64,000 nucleotides of DNA from an uncultured Anaerotignum sp. GTDB lineage: Bacteria; Bacillota; Clostridia; Lachnospirales; Anaerotignaceae. Below, one piece after another: positions 44,068 to 53,037 of the stretch (its first letter is position 1; every line of letters begins with the position of its first letter). The stretch covers positions 96,048 through 160,047 of the forward strand of contig CAJTQX010000001.1 in assembly GCA_910578425.1 (NCBI GenBank), in the 5' to 3' direction. The notes beneath the pieces are model-generated. The model saw only the letters and a list, made by a program, of their open reading frames with translations, had not been told where the DNA came from and did not search any database. The translations under genes were made by a program, and so were the position numbers.

Positions 44068-46218
44068 TTGGGGAAAATACTGGTGATCGCGGAGAAGCCC
44101 TCCGTTGCGCGGGATATTGCGAAGGTGCTGAAAGCGGGGCAGAAGGGCGATGGCTGCCTGATTGGCGGGGAATATGTTGTTTCCTGGGCAATCGGGCATT
44201 TGGTGACACTGGCAGAGCCGGAGGATTACGATGAAAAATACAAGAAATGGAACCTTTCCCTTCTGCCGATCCTTCCGGAGGAAATGAAGCTGAAAGCCGT
44301 TCCGAAAACGCGCCCCCAACTGAAGATACTGCACAGGCTGATGCACAGCAGTGAGATCGACAGCATCATCTGCGCAACGGACAGCGGGCGGGAAGGAGAA
44401 CTGATTTTCCGGTATATTTATGATATTGTAAAGTGTAAAAAGCCGTTCCGCCGCCTTTGGATTTCCAGCATGACGGAACAGGCGATACGGGACGGATTTG
44501 CGGCATTGAAGGAAGGCAGTGAATACGACCTGTTGTACCATTCGGCAAAATGCCGTTCCGAGGCAGACTGGCTGGTTGGCATGAATGCTACAAGGGCATA
44601 TACAACGCAGTATGACGCGCTTTTGAGCATTGGGCGGGTGCAGACGCCGACACTGGCAATCATCGTGGAACGGCAGAAGGAAATCGACGCTTTTGTGCCG
44701 GAGGATTATTTTGAATTGCAGGCGTATTTCGGGGATTTCTGGGGAACGTGGATAGATAAAGAGGAACATACGCGAATCCCAAAAGAAGAAACGGCAAAGG
44801 AAATTGCCGCAAAGGTGCAGGGAAAACCTGCGCTGATTGAAAAGGTGGAAAAAGAAGAAAAGCGCACGCCGCCGCCATTGCTTTATGATTTGACGGAGCT
44901 GCAAAGGGACTGCAACCGGAAATTCGGATTTTCCGCCAAAAAGACGCTGGATATTGCGCAGAACCTTTATGAAAAACGCAAAGCGATTACATACCCAAGA
45001 ACGGACAGCCGCTACCTGAGCGATGACATGAAAGGGAAGGTGCGGTATACGATAGAAAGGCTTTTGGAACTGGAAAAATATTCGGATTTTGCACAGCCGC
45101 TTTTGAAGGATGGCGGACCTTCCTTCACGAAACGCATCATTGACAACAGCAAGGTGACAGACCATCATGCCATTATCCCAACAGACGCGAAACTCCGGCC
45201 GGATTCCTTTTCGGAGGAAGAACAGAAGGTCTTTTCTTTGGTTGCGGCACGTTTTTTGGCTGTATTTTATCCATATTACCGTTATGAGGTAACAAAAATA
45301 CTGGTACGAACAGAAGGAGAAGCATTCCTTGCAAAAGGGACAGTCGTGCTGGAAGAAGGCTGGCAAAGGGTGGAAAAGACACTGACGCCGCCATCCTCTG
45401 CGCGCGGCAAAAAGAAAGAGGAAGAACAGAAGCTGCCGCCTGTGCAGAAGGGAGAAGAACGCAGGACGGAAAAAACAAAGCTGCTCAAGAAAAAAACAAC
45501 GCCTCCTTTGCCATATACGGAAAGCACGCTGCTCTCCGCAATGGAAAATGCGGGGCGGTTTGTTGAGGATGAAGCCCTGCGGGAGCAGATGAAGGACAGC
45601 GGGCTGGGTACGCCTGCGACACGCGCCGCAATCATTGAACGCCTGCTGACGGTGGGCTATATTGTGCGGAAAGGCAAGACGCTTGTCCCAACGGAAAAAG
45701 GACGGAAACTGATTGAAATTGTACCGGACGAAATGCGTTCTCCGCAGACTACCGGAAAATGGGAAAAAGGGCTCTCCTCTATTGCGAAAGGAACAATGAG
45801 CGAGGAGCGGTTCATGGAAAGCATACGGCGGTATGTGCGGTTTCTTGTGCAGGACGCGGCGTCCGGCAGGAAGGCAGGCGTTGTATTTCCGGAGGAAGCC
45901 CGAAGAGGGAAGGGACGGAAAACCAACAGCTTTGGGAAATGTCCCCTTTGCGGACGGGATGTTTTGGAGAACACAAAAGCATTTTACTGCGCTGGCTGGA
46001 AGAGCGGCTGTAAGTTCACGCTTTGGAAGGACAGCCTGAAGCCCTACGGCGTGGAGTTAAGCGGGGCGTTCGTGAAAAAACTGCTGAAAATGGGAAAAAC
46101 AGAGCGGGTGCTGGTTGCACTGCCGCAGACCGGAGAAAAGGGGACGGCGGTGTTCCTGCTGAATAAAGAAAAGGGCGGTATGCCTGAAATGATGGATTTC
46201 GTGCGGGAGGAAATGTAA
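44068..46218 (+). CDS. topB: DNA topoisomerase III
   Basis: A type IA topoisomerase of 716 residues: TOPRIM domain (ILVIAEKPSVARDIAKVL and CATDSGREGELIFR), IGRVQTPTLAIIVERQ, and the active-site Tyr in ITYPRTDSRYL near 320. A C-terminal zinc-ribbon-like repeat (CPLCGRDV...C) ends the chain. It decatenates DNA. The start is TTG 44068, 8 nt after AAAGGAGG; an ATG at 44038 is nearly at the transcription start. Confidence 0.93.
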   Translation: MGKILVIAEKPSVARDIAKVLKAGQKGDGCLIGGEYVVSWAIGHLVTLAEPEDYDEKYKKWNLSLLPILPEEMKLKAVPKTRPQLKILHRLMHSSEIDSIICATDSGREGELIFRYIYDIVKCKKPFRRLWISSMTEQAIRDGFAALKEGSEYDLLYHSAKCRSEADWLVGMNATRAYTTQYDALLSIGRVQTPTLAIIVERQKEIDAFVPEDYFELQAYFGDFWGTWIDKEEHTRIPKEETAKEIAAKVQGKPALIEKVEKEEKRTPPPLLYDLTELQRDCNRKFGFSAKKTLDIAQNLYEKRKAITYPRTDSRYLSDDMKGKVRYTIERLLELEKYSDFAQPLLKDGGPSFTKRIIDNSKVTDHHAIIPTDAKLRPDSFSEEEQKVFSLVAARFLAVFYPYYRYEVTKILVRTEGEAFLAKGTVVLEEGWQRVEKTLTPPSSARGKKKEEEQKLPPVQKGEERRTEKTKLLKKKTTPPLPYTESTLLSAMENAGRFVEDEALREQMKDSGLGTPATRAAIIERLLTVGYIVRKGKTLVPTEKGRKLIEIVPDEMRSPQTTGKWEKGLSSIAKGTMSEERFMESIRRYVRFLVQDAASGRKAGVVFPEEARRGKGRKTNSFGKCPLCGRDVLENTKAFYCAGWKSGCKFTLWKDSLKPYGVELSGAFVKKLLKMGKTERVLVALPQTGEKGTAVFLLNKEKGGMPEMMDFVREEM

Positions 46219-46245
46219 AACCATAGGTAAGCGGAGGGCATAAAA

Positions 46246-46869
46246 ATGGATAATGAAATTTTGGAACGAGTCAAACAGCTGATTGATGAGATTGCGGAAT
46301 ACTATGATTTGCCGTCAGAGGAAGAAACGGAAGAAATGCGGCGGCTGACGGGCAGGGGTTGGGAGGCGGAGGATTTACAGATGATCTGCTGTGAATACTG
46401 GAGCCATAATTCCCTGGAGGAAACCGCTTACATGATGCTCCACGGGGAATATCCTCCAACGCATGAATGTGAACTTGTTTTCTGGCGGTATAAGCCCGGC
46501 AGTGTGTTGGAGGATACTGCGGTATATGAAAAATACCGCCTTGGAAAGGGAACGCTGAAAGCCCTGGAGCCTTTGCCTTTGGAGGATATCCTGCAAAAAA
46601 CAGCGGAACTGTTTCCCAAATGGCAGTTGAATGAAAAGGCCAGCAGAGAGGGGCGAAGCTGGCGTTTTGATTCCCTGGAACAGGCGGAATACTGGACGGA
46701 TACACACTTTTGGATATTTGAATACGGCAGGGAAACGGAAATTGAACGGGAACATCAAATCCTGCGTTTTTCCTGTCATAATATGAACGAACAGCAGGTT
46801 GAAACGATTTTGAAATGTATGGAGAGCTTCCAATGCCCTCTGCACATTGAAGAGGAAAATAATTTTTGA
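46246..46869 (+). CDS. Acidic hypothetical protein
   Basis: I do not recognise this 207-residue protein. It is acidic, rich in Glu, Trp and Tyr, and soluble, with no signal or membrane segment. Notable stretches are CCEYWSHNSLEETAYMMLHG (~48-67) and a Trp-rich EYWTDTHFWIFEYGRE. It follows topB by 27 bases behind AAGCGGAGG and overlaps the leader of the next gene, so it is probably cotranscribed with topB and the PLP-enzyme gene. Confidence 0.65.
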   Translation: MDNEILERVKQLIDEIAEYYDLPSEEETEEMRRLTGRGWEAEDLQMICCEYWSHNSLEETAYMMLHGEYPPTHECELVFWRYKPGSVLEDTAVYEKYRLGKGTLKALEPLPLEDILQKTAELFPKWQLNEKASREGRSWRFDSLEQAEYWTDTHFWIFEYGRETEIEREHQILRFSCHNMNEQQVETILKCMESFQCPLHIEEENNF

Positions 46870-46882
46870 AAGGGAGAACACA

Positions 46883-48160
46883 ATGGGACAGATATACGGC
46901 GCGCTGGGAATTTCCCCGGAGGCAGAGAAATTTGGCGAAGAAATACTGAAAGGACTGCGGGAGCGTTTCGCGGAAATTGACGCGGTGGCGGAATACAATC
47001 AGGGCAAAGTCATCGGGGCAATGCAGAAGGAGCGGGTCAATGCCGATTGCTTTGCCGGATCTACGGGCTACGGCTATAATGACATGGGGCGGGACACACT
47101 GGAAAATGTATACGCTTCCTGTTTCCATACGGAGGCGGCACTGGTGCGCCCGCAGATCACCTGCGGCACGCACGCGCTGACGATCGCGCTTTCCGCGAAC
47201 CTCCTGCCGGGGGACGAATTATATTCCCCTGCCGGAAAGCCATATGATACGCTGGAAAAAGTCATTGGCATACGGAATGCCGCCCCCTGTTCCCTTGCGG
47301 AATACGGTGTAGTTTATAAGCAGACAGACCTTCTTCCTGACGGGACATTTGACTATGCTGCCATCGAAAAGGAAATCAATGAAAAAACGAAGCTGGTGAC
47401 AATACAGCGTTCCAAAGGCTACCAGATGCGTCCAACGTTTTCTGTGGAGCAGATTGGGGAGCTGATACGGTTTGTAAAGGGCATTAAGCCGGACGTGATT
47501 TGTATGGTTGATAACTGCTATGGTGAATTTGTGGAAACAATCGAGCCTTCTGATGTGGGGGCAGATATGATTGTAGGGTCGCTGATTAAAAATCCAGGCG
47601 GCGGGCTTGCGCCCATCGGCGGTTACATTTGTGGGAAACAGGAATACATTGACCGCTGCGCTTACCGCCTGAGCGCGCCCGGGCTGGGGCAGGAGGTAGG
47701 CGCGAGCCTTGACGTGATGCGCGGATTGTATCAGGGCTTTTTCCTTTCGCCTTCGGTGGTATCCGGCGCGCTGAAAGGGGCGGTTTTTGCGGCGAATATT
47801 TATGAAAAGCTGGGGTTCCGCGTCATTCCGGATGGAACAGAACCGCGCTACGATATCATACAGGCGGTCGAGCTGGGCAGCGCGGCGGCAATGGAAGCGT
47901 TCTGTCAGGGGATACAGGCGGCTGCCCCTGTGGACAGCTATGTTACGCCTGTGCCCTACGCTATGCCGGGATATTCCTGTGATGTGATTATGGCGGCAGG
48001 GGCGTTCATACAGGGCTCATCTATCGAGTTAAGTGCAGACGGGCCAATCAGAGAGCCCTACGCCGTTTATTTTCAGGGCGGACTGACGTGGTATCATGCG
48101 AAATTCGGGATACTCATGTCCTTGCAGAAATTGTACGAAGCAGGGCTGGTAAAGCTGTAA
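46883..48160 (+). CDS. Methionine gamma-lyase family protein (aluminium-resistance/YnbB type)
   Basis: A 425-residue fold-type I PLP enzyme. The N-terminus IYGALGISPEAEKFGEEIL, GYGYNDMGRDTLE, CGTHALTIALSANLLPGDEL and MVDNCYGEFVE mark the family; the PLP lysine is likely the one in GSLIKNPGGG near 234. Databases use the names methionine gamma-lyase family or aluminium resistance protein; the true reaction is unknown. ATG 46883 follows AAAGGGAG. A terminator shared with the flippase gene ends it. Confidence 0.88.
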   Translation: MGQIYGALGISPEAEKFGEEILKGLRERFAEIDAVAEYNQGKVIGAMQKERVNADCFAGSTGYGYNDMGRDTLENVYASCFHTEAALVRPQITCGTHALTIALSANLLPGDELYSPAGKPYDTLEKVIGIRNAAPCSLAEYGVVYKQTDLLPDGTFDYAAIEKEINEKTKLVTIQRSKGYQMRPTFSVEQIGELIRFVKGIKPDVICMVDNCYGEFVETIEPSDVGADMIVGSLIKNPGGGLAPIGGYICGKQEYIDRCAYRLSAPGLGQEVGASLDVMRGLYQGFFLSPSVVSGALKGAVFAANIYEKLGFRVIPDGTEPRYDIIQAVELGSAAAMEAFCQGIQAAAPVDSYVTPVPYAMPGYSCDVIMAAGAFIQGSSIELSADGPIREPYAVYFQGGLTWYHAKFGILMSLQKLYEAGLVKL

Positions 48161-48168
48161 AAACTTTA

Positions 48169-48226
48169 GAACCTGTTTCGTATCTTGAGAAAGCTGACGT
48201 TTCAAAAGATACGAAACGGGTTCTTA
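48169..48226. terminator. Terminator after the PLP-enzyme gene
   Basis: GAACCTGTTTCGTATCTT pairs with AAGATACGAAACGGGTTC (one mismatch) over 48169-48223; it lies between convergent genes and overlaps the end of the flippase gene. Confidence 0.82.
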
Positions 48227-49753
48227 TTGCCCGTTTTTGGAAAACAGGAATTGCAGTTCCTTCCGGGAAAGGCACCCGAGCAGGAACAGGAAAAACAGAT
48301 AAAGCGCGCCCATTCCCGCAAGAGAAAGCAGGAATAAGGCTTTTGAGGGTACGGAAACCCGTATCAGGTATTTGACAAGCAGTCCCGAAGCCGCGCCCGC
48401 AAGCAGGGGCTTTAAAAAGCAGTTGAAAAACGGAGGGACAACGCCTGTTCTGCGGTGCAGACGCAGGAGGGAGGAGCCTACCGTAAAGCAGAGGCTGCAA
48501 AACCACCCGAACAGGAACGCACTTACCCCATAAACCGGCATGAAAAACCAGATTGCACCGATGGTGATGAGGGAGGCAGCAAGGTTATTCCAGAACAGGA
48601 AAAACTGTTCACCAAGTCCGTTCAGCAGGCCATGCAGGGTAGTCTGCGCGTAAAGGAAGGGGCAGAGGAACGCCAGTGGAAACAGGATTTCCCCCAGCCC
48701 TGCGCGGCTGTATACAATATAGCAGATTTCCTGCGGGAACACAGCGAAAAGGGCGGCGGAACCAATCCCGATGATGAATGTGAACAGCATTGTAGCAGAA
48801 ACGGTACGGCTGACGCGCTGATCCTGTTTGACCGCGCATGCCTCTGAAATTTCCGGCACAAGAGAAACAGAGGCCGCCATCAGGCAGGCCGATGGCAGGA
48901 GAATCAGCGGCATTGCCATGCCTGTCAGTTCGCCGTAAGTGCTGAGTGCCTGCGCGGTATCCTGTCCGTAAAGCTGGAGCTGGCGGGGAATCAGGACGTT
49001 TTCCAATGCGGAAAGAAGCGACGCCGCAATGCGTGAGGCGGAAAGCGGCACGGCCATTGCCAGAATCATGGACAGCGCGCCGGATGGGCTGATTGTCGGC
49101 CGCCGCACCATTTTATGCCCACGCTTGTAATGGACATAATTGGCGATGGTAAAAGCACAGGAAAGCATTTCGCCAAGCAGTATGCCGCAGACGGCGGCAC
49201 AGCAGGCATACGCCAGACCGAGCGGGACAAAAATACCCGCCAGAAGGAATATCGCGGCAATGCGGACAGCCTGCTCCAGCACCTGTGAAACAGCGGGAAC
49301 AACTGTTTCCTGCATCCCAAGGAAAAAGCCGCGGAAGCAGGAGCCCGCCGCCATAAAAGGTACGGCAAGCGCGAGCAGACGCAGGGAAAGCGCAGCGCGG
49401 GAATCTTTCAGGAAAAGCTGGGCGGTTTCTTCCGCGAAAAAGAACAGCCCGCCGCCGACCAGCAAACTGAGCAAAAGCGACAGCGTGACAGCCTGCTTGA
49501 CAACTCTGCCGATATTGCCGCTTTGCCCGCGGATATTTTCCTGTGCGGTCAGGCGGGAAATTGTGGTAGTGAATCCGGCGGAGGTAATGCTCCAGGCAAG
49601 GGAATAAATCGGCAGTATCAACTGGTAAAGCCCCATGCCTTCTGCGCCGATGGCATTGGACATAAAAACGCGGTATAAAAACCCCATGCATTTTGTGATG
49701 AGATTGGCCGCGGTAAGTATCAGTGTTCCGGCTATAATCGTTTTCCGGCTCAT
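48224..49753 (-). CDS. SpoVB/Wzx-type polysaccharide flippase (MOP superfamily)
   Basis: This 509-residue membrane protein has about 14 hydrophobic segments. It starts SRKTIIAGTLILTAANLITK and has GLYQLILPIYSL, SRLTAQ and LLPSACLMAASVSLVPEIS, as in SpoVB and YtgP-type MOP exporters. They flip lipid-linked glycans or lipid II. ATG 49753 follows GGGAGA; longer upstream forms are not hydrophobic and lack a ribosome site. Assignment to sporulation is not certain. Confidence 0.88.
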   Translation of the reverse strand: MSRKTIIAGTLILTAANLITKCMGFLYRVFMSNAIGAEGMGLYQLILPIYSLAWSITSAGFTTTISRLTAQENIRGQSGNIGRVVKQAVTLSLLLSLLVGGGLFFFAEETAQLFLKDSRAALSLRLLALAVPFMAAGSCFRGFFLGMQETVVPAVSQVLEQAVRIAAIFLLAGIFVPLGLAYACCAAVCGILLGEMLSCAFTIANYVHYKRGHKMVRRPTISPSGALSMILAMAVPLSASRIAASLLSALENVLIPRQLQLYGQDTAQALSTYGELTGMAMPLILLPSACLMAASVSLVPEISEACAVKQDQRVSRTVSATMLFTFIIGIGSAALFAVFPQEICYIVYSRAGLGEILFPLAFLCPFLYAQTTLHGLLNGLGEQFFLFWNNLAASLITIGAIWFFMPVYGVSAFLFGWFCSLCFTVGSSLLRLHRRTGVVPPFFNCFLKPLLAGAASGLLVKYLIRVSVPSKALFLLSLAGMGALYLFFLFLLGCLSRKELQFLFSKNGQ

Positions 49754-49855
49754 ATGTATCTTCTCCCTGGTCTTGTTATAAAGAATATATGCAGGAAAAG
49801 GCAGGAATAGGCTTATCATTGAAACAGGTTTTGCGGCAAAGAGAGGAGAGACTCT

Positions 49856-50353
49856 ATGAAAAAAGAAACGGCAGGACAGAAAGATTTGTTTGAGGTGCTG
49901 GAATTTATGGAGGAATTGGACATTGCATATTGGCTGGACGGCGGCTGGGGTGTGGACGCGCTCATCGGCAGGCAGACGCGGGAGCATCGCGATATAGATA
50001 TAAATTTTGACAGTCGCCACACAGACAGGCTCCTTGAAGCACTGCTTGCGGCGGGCTATGTGATTGAAACGGACTGGCGGCCGGTGCGGATAGAGCTGCA
50101 CCACCCTGAACGGGGATACCTTGATATTCACCCGTTCGTTCTGTCGGAGGACGGGACGGCGAGACAGGCGGATTCAGAGGGCGGCTGGTATGAATTTGAG
50201 GCGGATTATTTCGGAAGGACGGTGTTTGAGGGCAGGGAAATCCCCTGTATTTCCGCGAAAGGGCAGAAGGTTTTCCATACTGGTTATGAGCTAAGGGAAG
50301 TGGACCTGCACGATTTGAAAAATATTGAGGAGCTCTTGAAAAATGAGCGTTGA
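49856..50353 (+). CDS. Lincosamide nucleotidyltransferase-like protein (Lnu(A) family)
   Basis: The 165 residues resemble Lnu(A)/LinA throughout: YWLDGGWGVDALIGRQTREH (~25-44), the acidic HRDIDINFD triad region (~43-51), HPERGYLDIHPF (~83-94), the GGWYEFEADYF block and HTGYELREVDLHDLKN at the end. Such enzymes adenylylate lincomycin and clindamycin. The DxD-type catalytic acids are present. It is a single gene divergent from the flippase, with AGAGAGGAGAG upstream. No mobile element is visible beside it, so it may be resident. Drug resistance is not shown by sequence alone. Confidence 0.82.
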   Translation: MKKETAGQKDLFEVLEFMEELDIAYWLDGGWGVDALIGRQTREHRDIDINFDSRHTDRLLEALLAAGYVIETDWRPVRIELHHPERGYLDIHPFVLSEDGTARQADSEGGWYEFEADYFGRTVFEGREIPCISAKGQKVFHTGYELREVDLHDLKNIEELLKNER

Positions 50354-50415
50354 CGCTTGCTGTGCCTGTTAAGAAAAATTGTCAAAATCTTAACGGGAAA
50401 CCGCACAGATTTTTA

Positions 50416-50444
50416 TTGACAAGTGGAAAAAAAGCTGTTATCTT
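50416..50444 (+). promoter_or_regulatory. Promoter of the glycine-riboswitch permease gene
   Basis: TTGACA 50416-50421, a 17-base spacer and TATCTT 50439-50444 just before the riboswitch. Confidence 0.65.
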
Positions 50445-50469
50445 ATAAATACAAAATTACATATTGGTC

Positions 50470-50645
50470 AGATGAAGCAGAAGGGAGATTCCTTTCCAGC
50501 GTGGAAAGGGAACCGATGGAGCAATCCAAAAGAGCCGTTTTTGGAGAAACTTTCAGGTCAGCAGACCTTTTGCGGATGACACTCTGGAAAGCGTCCGCGC
50601 AGGAATGGGCGGGCCGCCGTAGAAGTAATGCTTTCAGGTAAAGAT
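50470..50645 (+). promoter_or_regulatory. Probable tandem glycine riboswitch
   Basis: Two glycine-aptamer-like units lie in tandem. The first has CCGATGGAGCAA (50513-50524) and AAACTTTCAGGTCAGCAGACC (50548-50566 core). The second opens GCGGATGACACTCTGGAAAGCG (50572 on), then GCCGCCGTAGAAGTAA and GCTTTCAGGTAAA (50631-50643). These match the CCGAAGGxGCAA and CTCTCAGGTAAA landmarks and the short linker of Firmicutes tandem glycine riboswitches, with a few substitutions. A terminator follows directly, so glycine would be expected to turn the permease on. Confidence 0.82.
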
Positions 50646-50707
50646 ACAGGGATATACAAGGCAGACTTGTTTTTTGTTTGCTTTTTGTATATCCCTGTTT
50701 TATTTTT
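50646..50707 (+). terminator. Riboswitch expression-platform terminator
   Basis: ACAGGGATATACAA (50646-50659) pairs with TTGTATATCCCTGT (50685-50698) and a T-rich run follows, between the riboswitch and the permease start. Confidence 0.88.
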
Positions 50708-50767
50708 GTCAAAAAATCTGCGGAAACGGCATTTTTTCGGAGGAAAACAGAAAAAGGAGGCAGAAAA

Positions 50768-52114
50768 ATGGAAAACAAACAGGAGCTGAAAAAGAATTTG
50801 GGAATGTCCACCGCTATGGCGACAGTGGTAGGGTGCGTCATAGGTTCGGGCGTGTTCTTTAAGCCGCAGGCAATGTATACCGCGACAGGCGGCGCGCCGG
50901 GGCTGGCAATGCTGGCGTGGCTGATTACAGGCATTGTATGTATCTGTGCTGCAATGACGTTTGCGGAAATCGCGATACTGATTCCCAAAACGGGCGGCAT
51001 GGTTGCGTATCTGGAAGAAACCTTTGGCAAAAAGGTTGGTTTTCTGGCGGGCTGGATGCAAAGCATTGTTTTTTATCCCGCAATGATTTCTGCACTGGCA
51101 GTAGTCTGCGCACAGCAGGCGGCATTGTTCATTGGCGACGGTTATACTGTTCCGGTTGCGATTTTAGTTATTATTTTAATTATGCTTTTGAACAGCCTTG
51201 GCTCTGCGGTCGGCGGGGCGGTGCAGGTCGTTTTCACAGTCTGCAAGCTGATTCCGCTGTTCCTGCTGATGGTTTTTGGCTTTATTAAGGGCGGCGGCGC
51301 AAACCCTGTCATGAGCCCTATGGTGGCGGACGGGCTGAATCCGGCGGTCGTGCTGGGGCAGCTGATGGTTTCCGTACTGTTTGCATTTGAAGGCTGGACA
51401 AATGTAGGCGCGATTGCGGGCGAAATGAAAAACCCGGGAAGAGATCTCCCGATTGCAATTGTAGGCGGCGTTTCCGTCATCATGGCAGTTTATTTTGTTA
51501 TCAACATTGCGTATCTTTGGGTATTGCCCGCAGATGAAATGATGAACCTTGCCGCGCCCGCTTCAGCGGTAGCGATTGCGATTTTCGGTGATTTCGGCGG
51601 CAGACTTATTTCCGTAGGCATTATGATTTCCGTATTCGGGGCATGCAATGGGTTTGTGCTTTCCGGTTCCCGCGTAACATATTCACTGGCTTCCGAAGGT
51701 TCTCTGCCCGGCAGCAAAGCTCTGGCAAAGCTGAACAAAGCGCAGGTTCCCACTAATTCCATTTTACTGGTGGGCGGTCTGGGATGCATTTACGCAGTCA
51801 GCGGGCAATTTAATATGCTGACAGACCTTGCGGTATTTTCCTGCTGGATTTTCTATACGCTGACGTTTCTTGCGGTAATGAAATACAGAAAGATGCGTCC
51901 GGAACTGAACCGCACATACAAGGTCCCCCTGTATCCTGTGATTCCGGCGATTGCCATTATCAGCGGCATTTATGTAATCGTAAACCAGTTGTTCATGGCT
52001 GGCAGTACGACAAGGCTGCTTGCGATAGGCAGCATCATCATTACGCTGATTGGGCTGCCGGTTTATGCAATGCAGGAAAAGAAAAAAATACTTGCGTCTG
52101 ATACAGAAGCATAA
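50768..52114 (+). CDS. APC-family amino-acid permease (glycine-regulated)
   Basis: A 448-residue transporter with about 12 membrane segments. GCVIGSGVFFKPQAMY (~21-36) is the unwound-helix substrate motif of APC permeases, and LLVSVLFAFEGWTNVGAIAGEMKNPGRDLP-like sequence near 200-230 marks the SteT/YfnA group. It imports or exchanges small amino acids. The riboswitch suggests glycine or a related amino acid, perhaps as export or use when glycine is plentiful. ATG 50768 follows AAAGGAGG; an upstream in-frame ATG at 50678 lies in the terminator. A terminator follows the gene. Confidence 0.88.
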   Translation: MENKQELKKNLGMSTAMATVVGCVIGSGVFFKPQAMYTATGGAPGLAMLAWLITGIVCICAAMTFAEIAILIPKTGGMVAYLEETFGKKVGFLAGWMQSIVFYPAMISALAVVCAQQAALFIGDGYTVPVAILVIILIMLLNSLGSAVGGAVQVVFTVCKLIPLFLLMVFGFIKGGGANPVMSPMVADGLNPAVVLGQLMVSVLFAFEGWTNVGAIAGEMKNPGRDLPIAIVGGVSVIMAVYFVINIAYLWVLPADEMMNLAAPASAVAIAIFGDFGGRLISVGIMISVFGACNGFVLSGSRVTYSLASEGSLPGSKALAKLNKAQVPTNSILLVGGLGCIYAVSGQFNMLTDLAVFSCWIFYTLTFLAVMKYRKMRPELNRTYKVPLYPVIPAIAIISGIYVIVNQLFMAGSTTRLLAIGSIIITLIGLPVYAMQEKKKILASDTEA

Positions 52115-52130
52115 AACAGACTCTCTCGCA

Positions 52131-52181
52131 AAGGCATATCCTGAAAGGTGGTAAAACATACTTTTGGGATATGTCTTTTTT
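52131..52181 (+). terminator. Terminator after the permease gene
   Basis: GGCATATCC pairs with GGGATATGTC (one G-T pair) and runs into TTTTTT. The stretch 52182-52401 shows no gene. Confidence 0.75.
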
Positions 52182-52401
52182 ACAAATACACCTTGTGGTT
52201 GTCATAGAAGCTCGAGGAACGGAGGGACGCCTGAAAAATGGCATTTTTCCGTTTTTTTGACATTCAGAAATGTATTTCAAAATTATAATATCTATCTAAA
52301 AAAGAAAGAAAATAACGAATACAAATTGAACTTACTGCACAAATAAAAGGTGAGTATAAAGAAAGTGTTAGGAAATAAACTGTGAGATAGCACTAATACT
52401 C

Positions 52402-52430
52402 TTGACATTTTGCGCCATTTCCCCGATAAT
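52402..52430 (+). promoter_or_regulatory. Promoter of the Mrp/Mbh-type antiporter operon
   Basis: TTGACA 52402-52407, a 17-base spacer and GATAAT 52425-52430, about 145 bases before the first gene. Confidence 0.68.
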
Positions 52431-52575
52431 ATAGTCATAAGGTATCATAAAAAAGTAGGTTTTTCTGCCTTCTGCGAACGAAAAAGCGGCACCGTCGGCT
52501 TTGTTCTGCCGGATAAGGCTGTTTCTTTTGCAAAGGTATGCGGAAAACGGAAGCTTCTGCGGAAAGGATGGTTTT

Positions 52576-53034
52576 ATGTATCTATTGTTGCTTCTGATGT
52601 GGTTCATATTTAATGGAAGGGTCACTCTGGAAGTATTTCTTTTCGGCGCAGTTATCTGCGCCTGGCTTTATTGGTTCATTTCAAAGCATATGGGATATAG
52701 TTTCAAAAAAGAGCTTACACTTGTCAAAAAGATTCCTCTGTATTTGAAATACGCCGTTGTTCTTCTTTGGGAGATCATTAAGGCAAACCTTGCGGTGATC
52801 CGTATTGTGCTTTCGCCGAAGCTGGAGATTGAACCTGTGTTGGTAAAATTTACCACCGATCTCCAGAGTGAAACCTCTCAGGCCGTTCTGGGGAACTCCA
52901 TCACGCTGACGCCTGGGACATATACGGCAGGGCTGGAGAACGGCGAATTTATTGTGCAGGCTCTGGATAAATCCTTTGCCGAAGGGCTGGACGATTCTGT
53001 CTTTGTGAAACAGCTGAGAAAATTGGAGGAGTAA
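52576..53034 (+). CDS. mnhE: Mrp antiporter subunit E (MnhE/MbhA)
   Basis: A 152-residue protein with two N-terminal membrane helices and the MnhE motif LGNSITLTPGT near 107-117. ATG 52576 follows AAAGGA; it is the first gene of a tightly packed ten-gene operon. MrpE is needed for full activity and assembly of the Na+(K+)/H+ antiporter. Confidence 0.9.
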   Translation: MYLLLLLMWFIFNGRVTLEVFLFGAVICAWLYWFISKHMGYSFKKELTLVKKIPLYLKYAVVLLWEIIKANLAVIRIVLSPKLEIEPVLVKFTTDLQSETSQAVLGNSITLTPGTYTAGLENGEFIVQALDKSFAEGLDDSVFVKQLRKLEE

Positions 53035-53037
53035 GCT

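Noticed and set aside
49856..50353. Aminoglycoside adenylyltransferase
   Set aside because: The residue pattern and 165-residue length follow Lnu(A)/LinA rather than AadA or ANT(2'').
50423..50641. Small open frame of 72 codons before the permease
   Set aside because: It lies inside the riboswitch aptamers, and its apparent start has no ribosome site.
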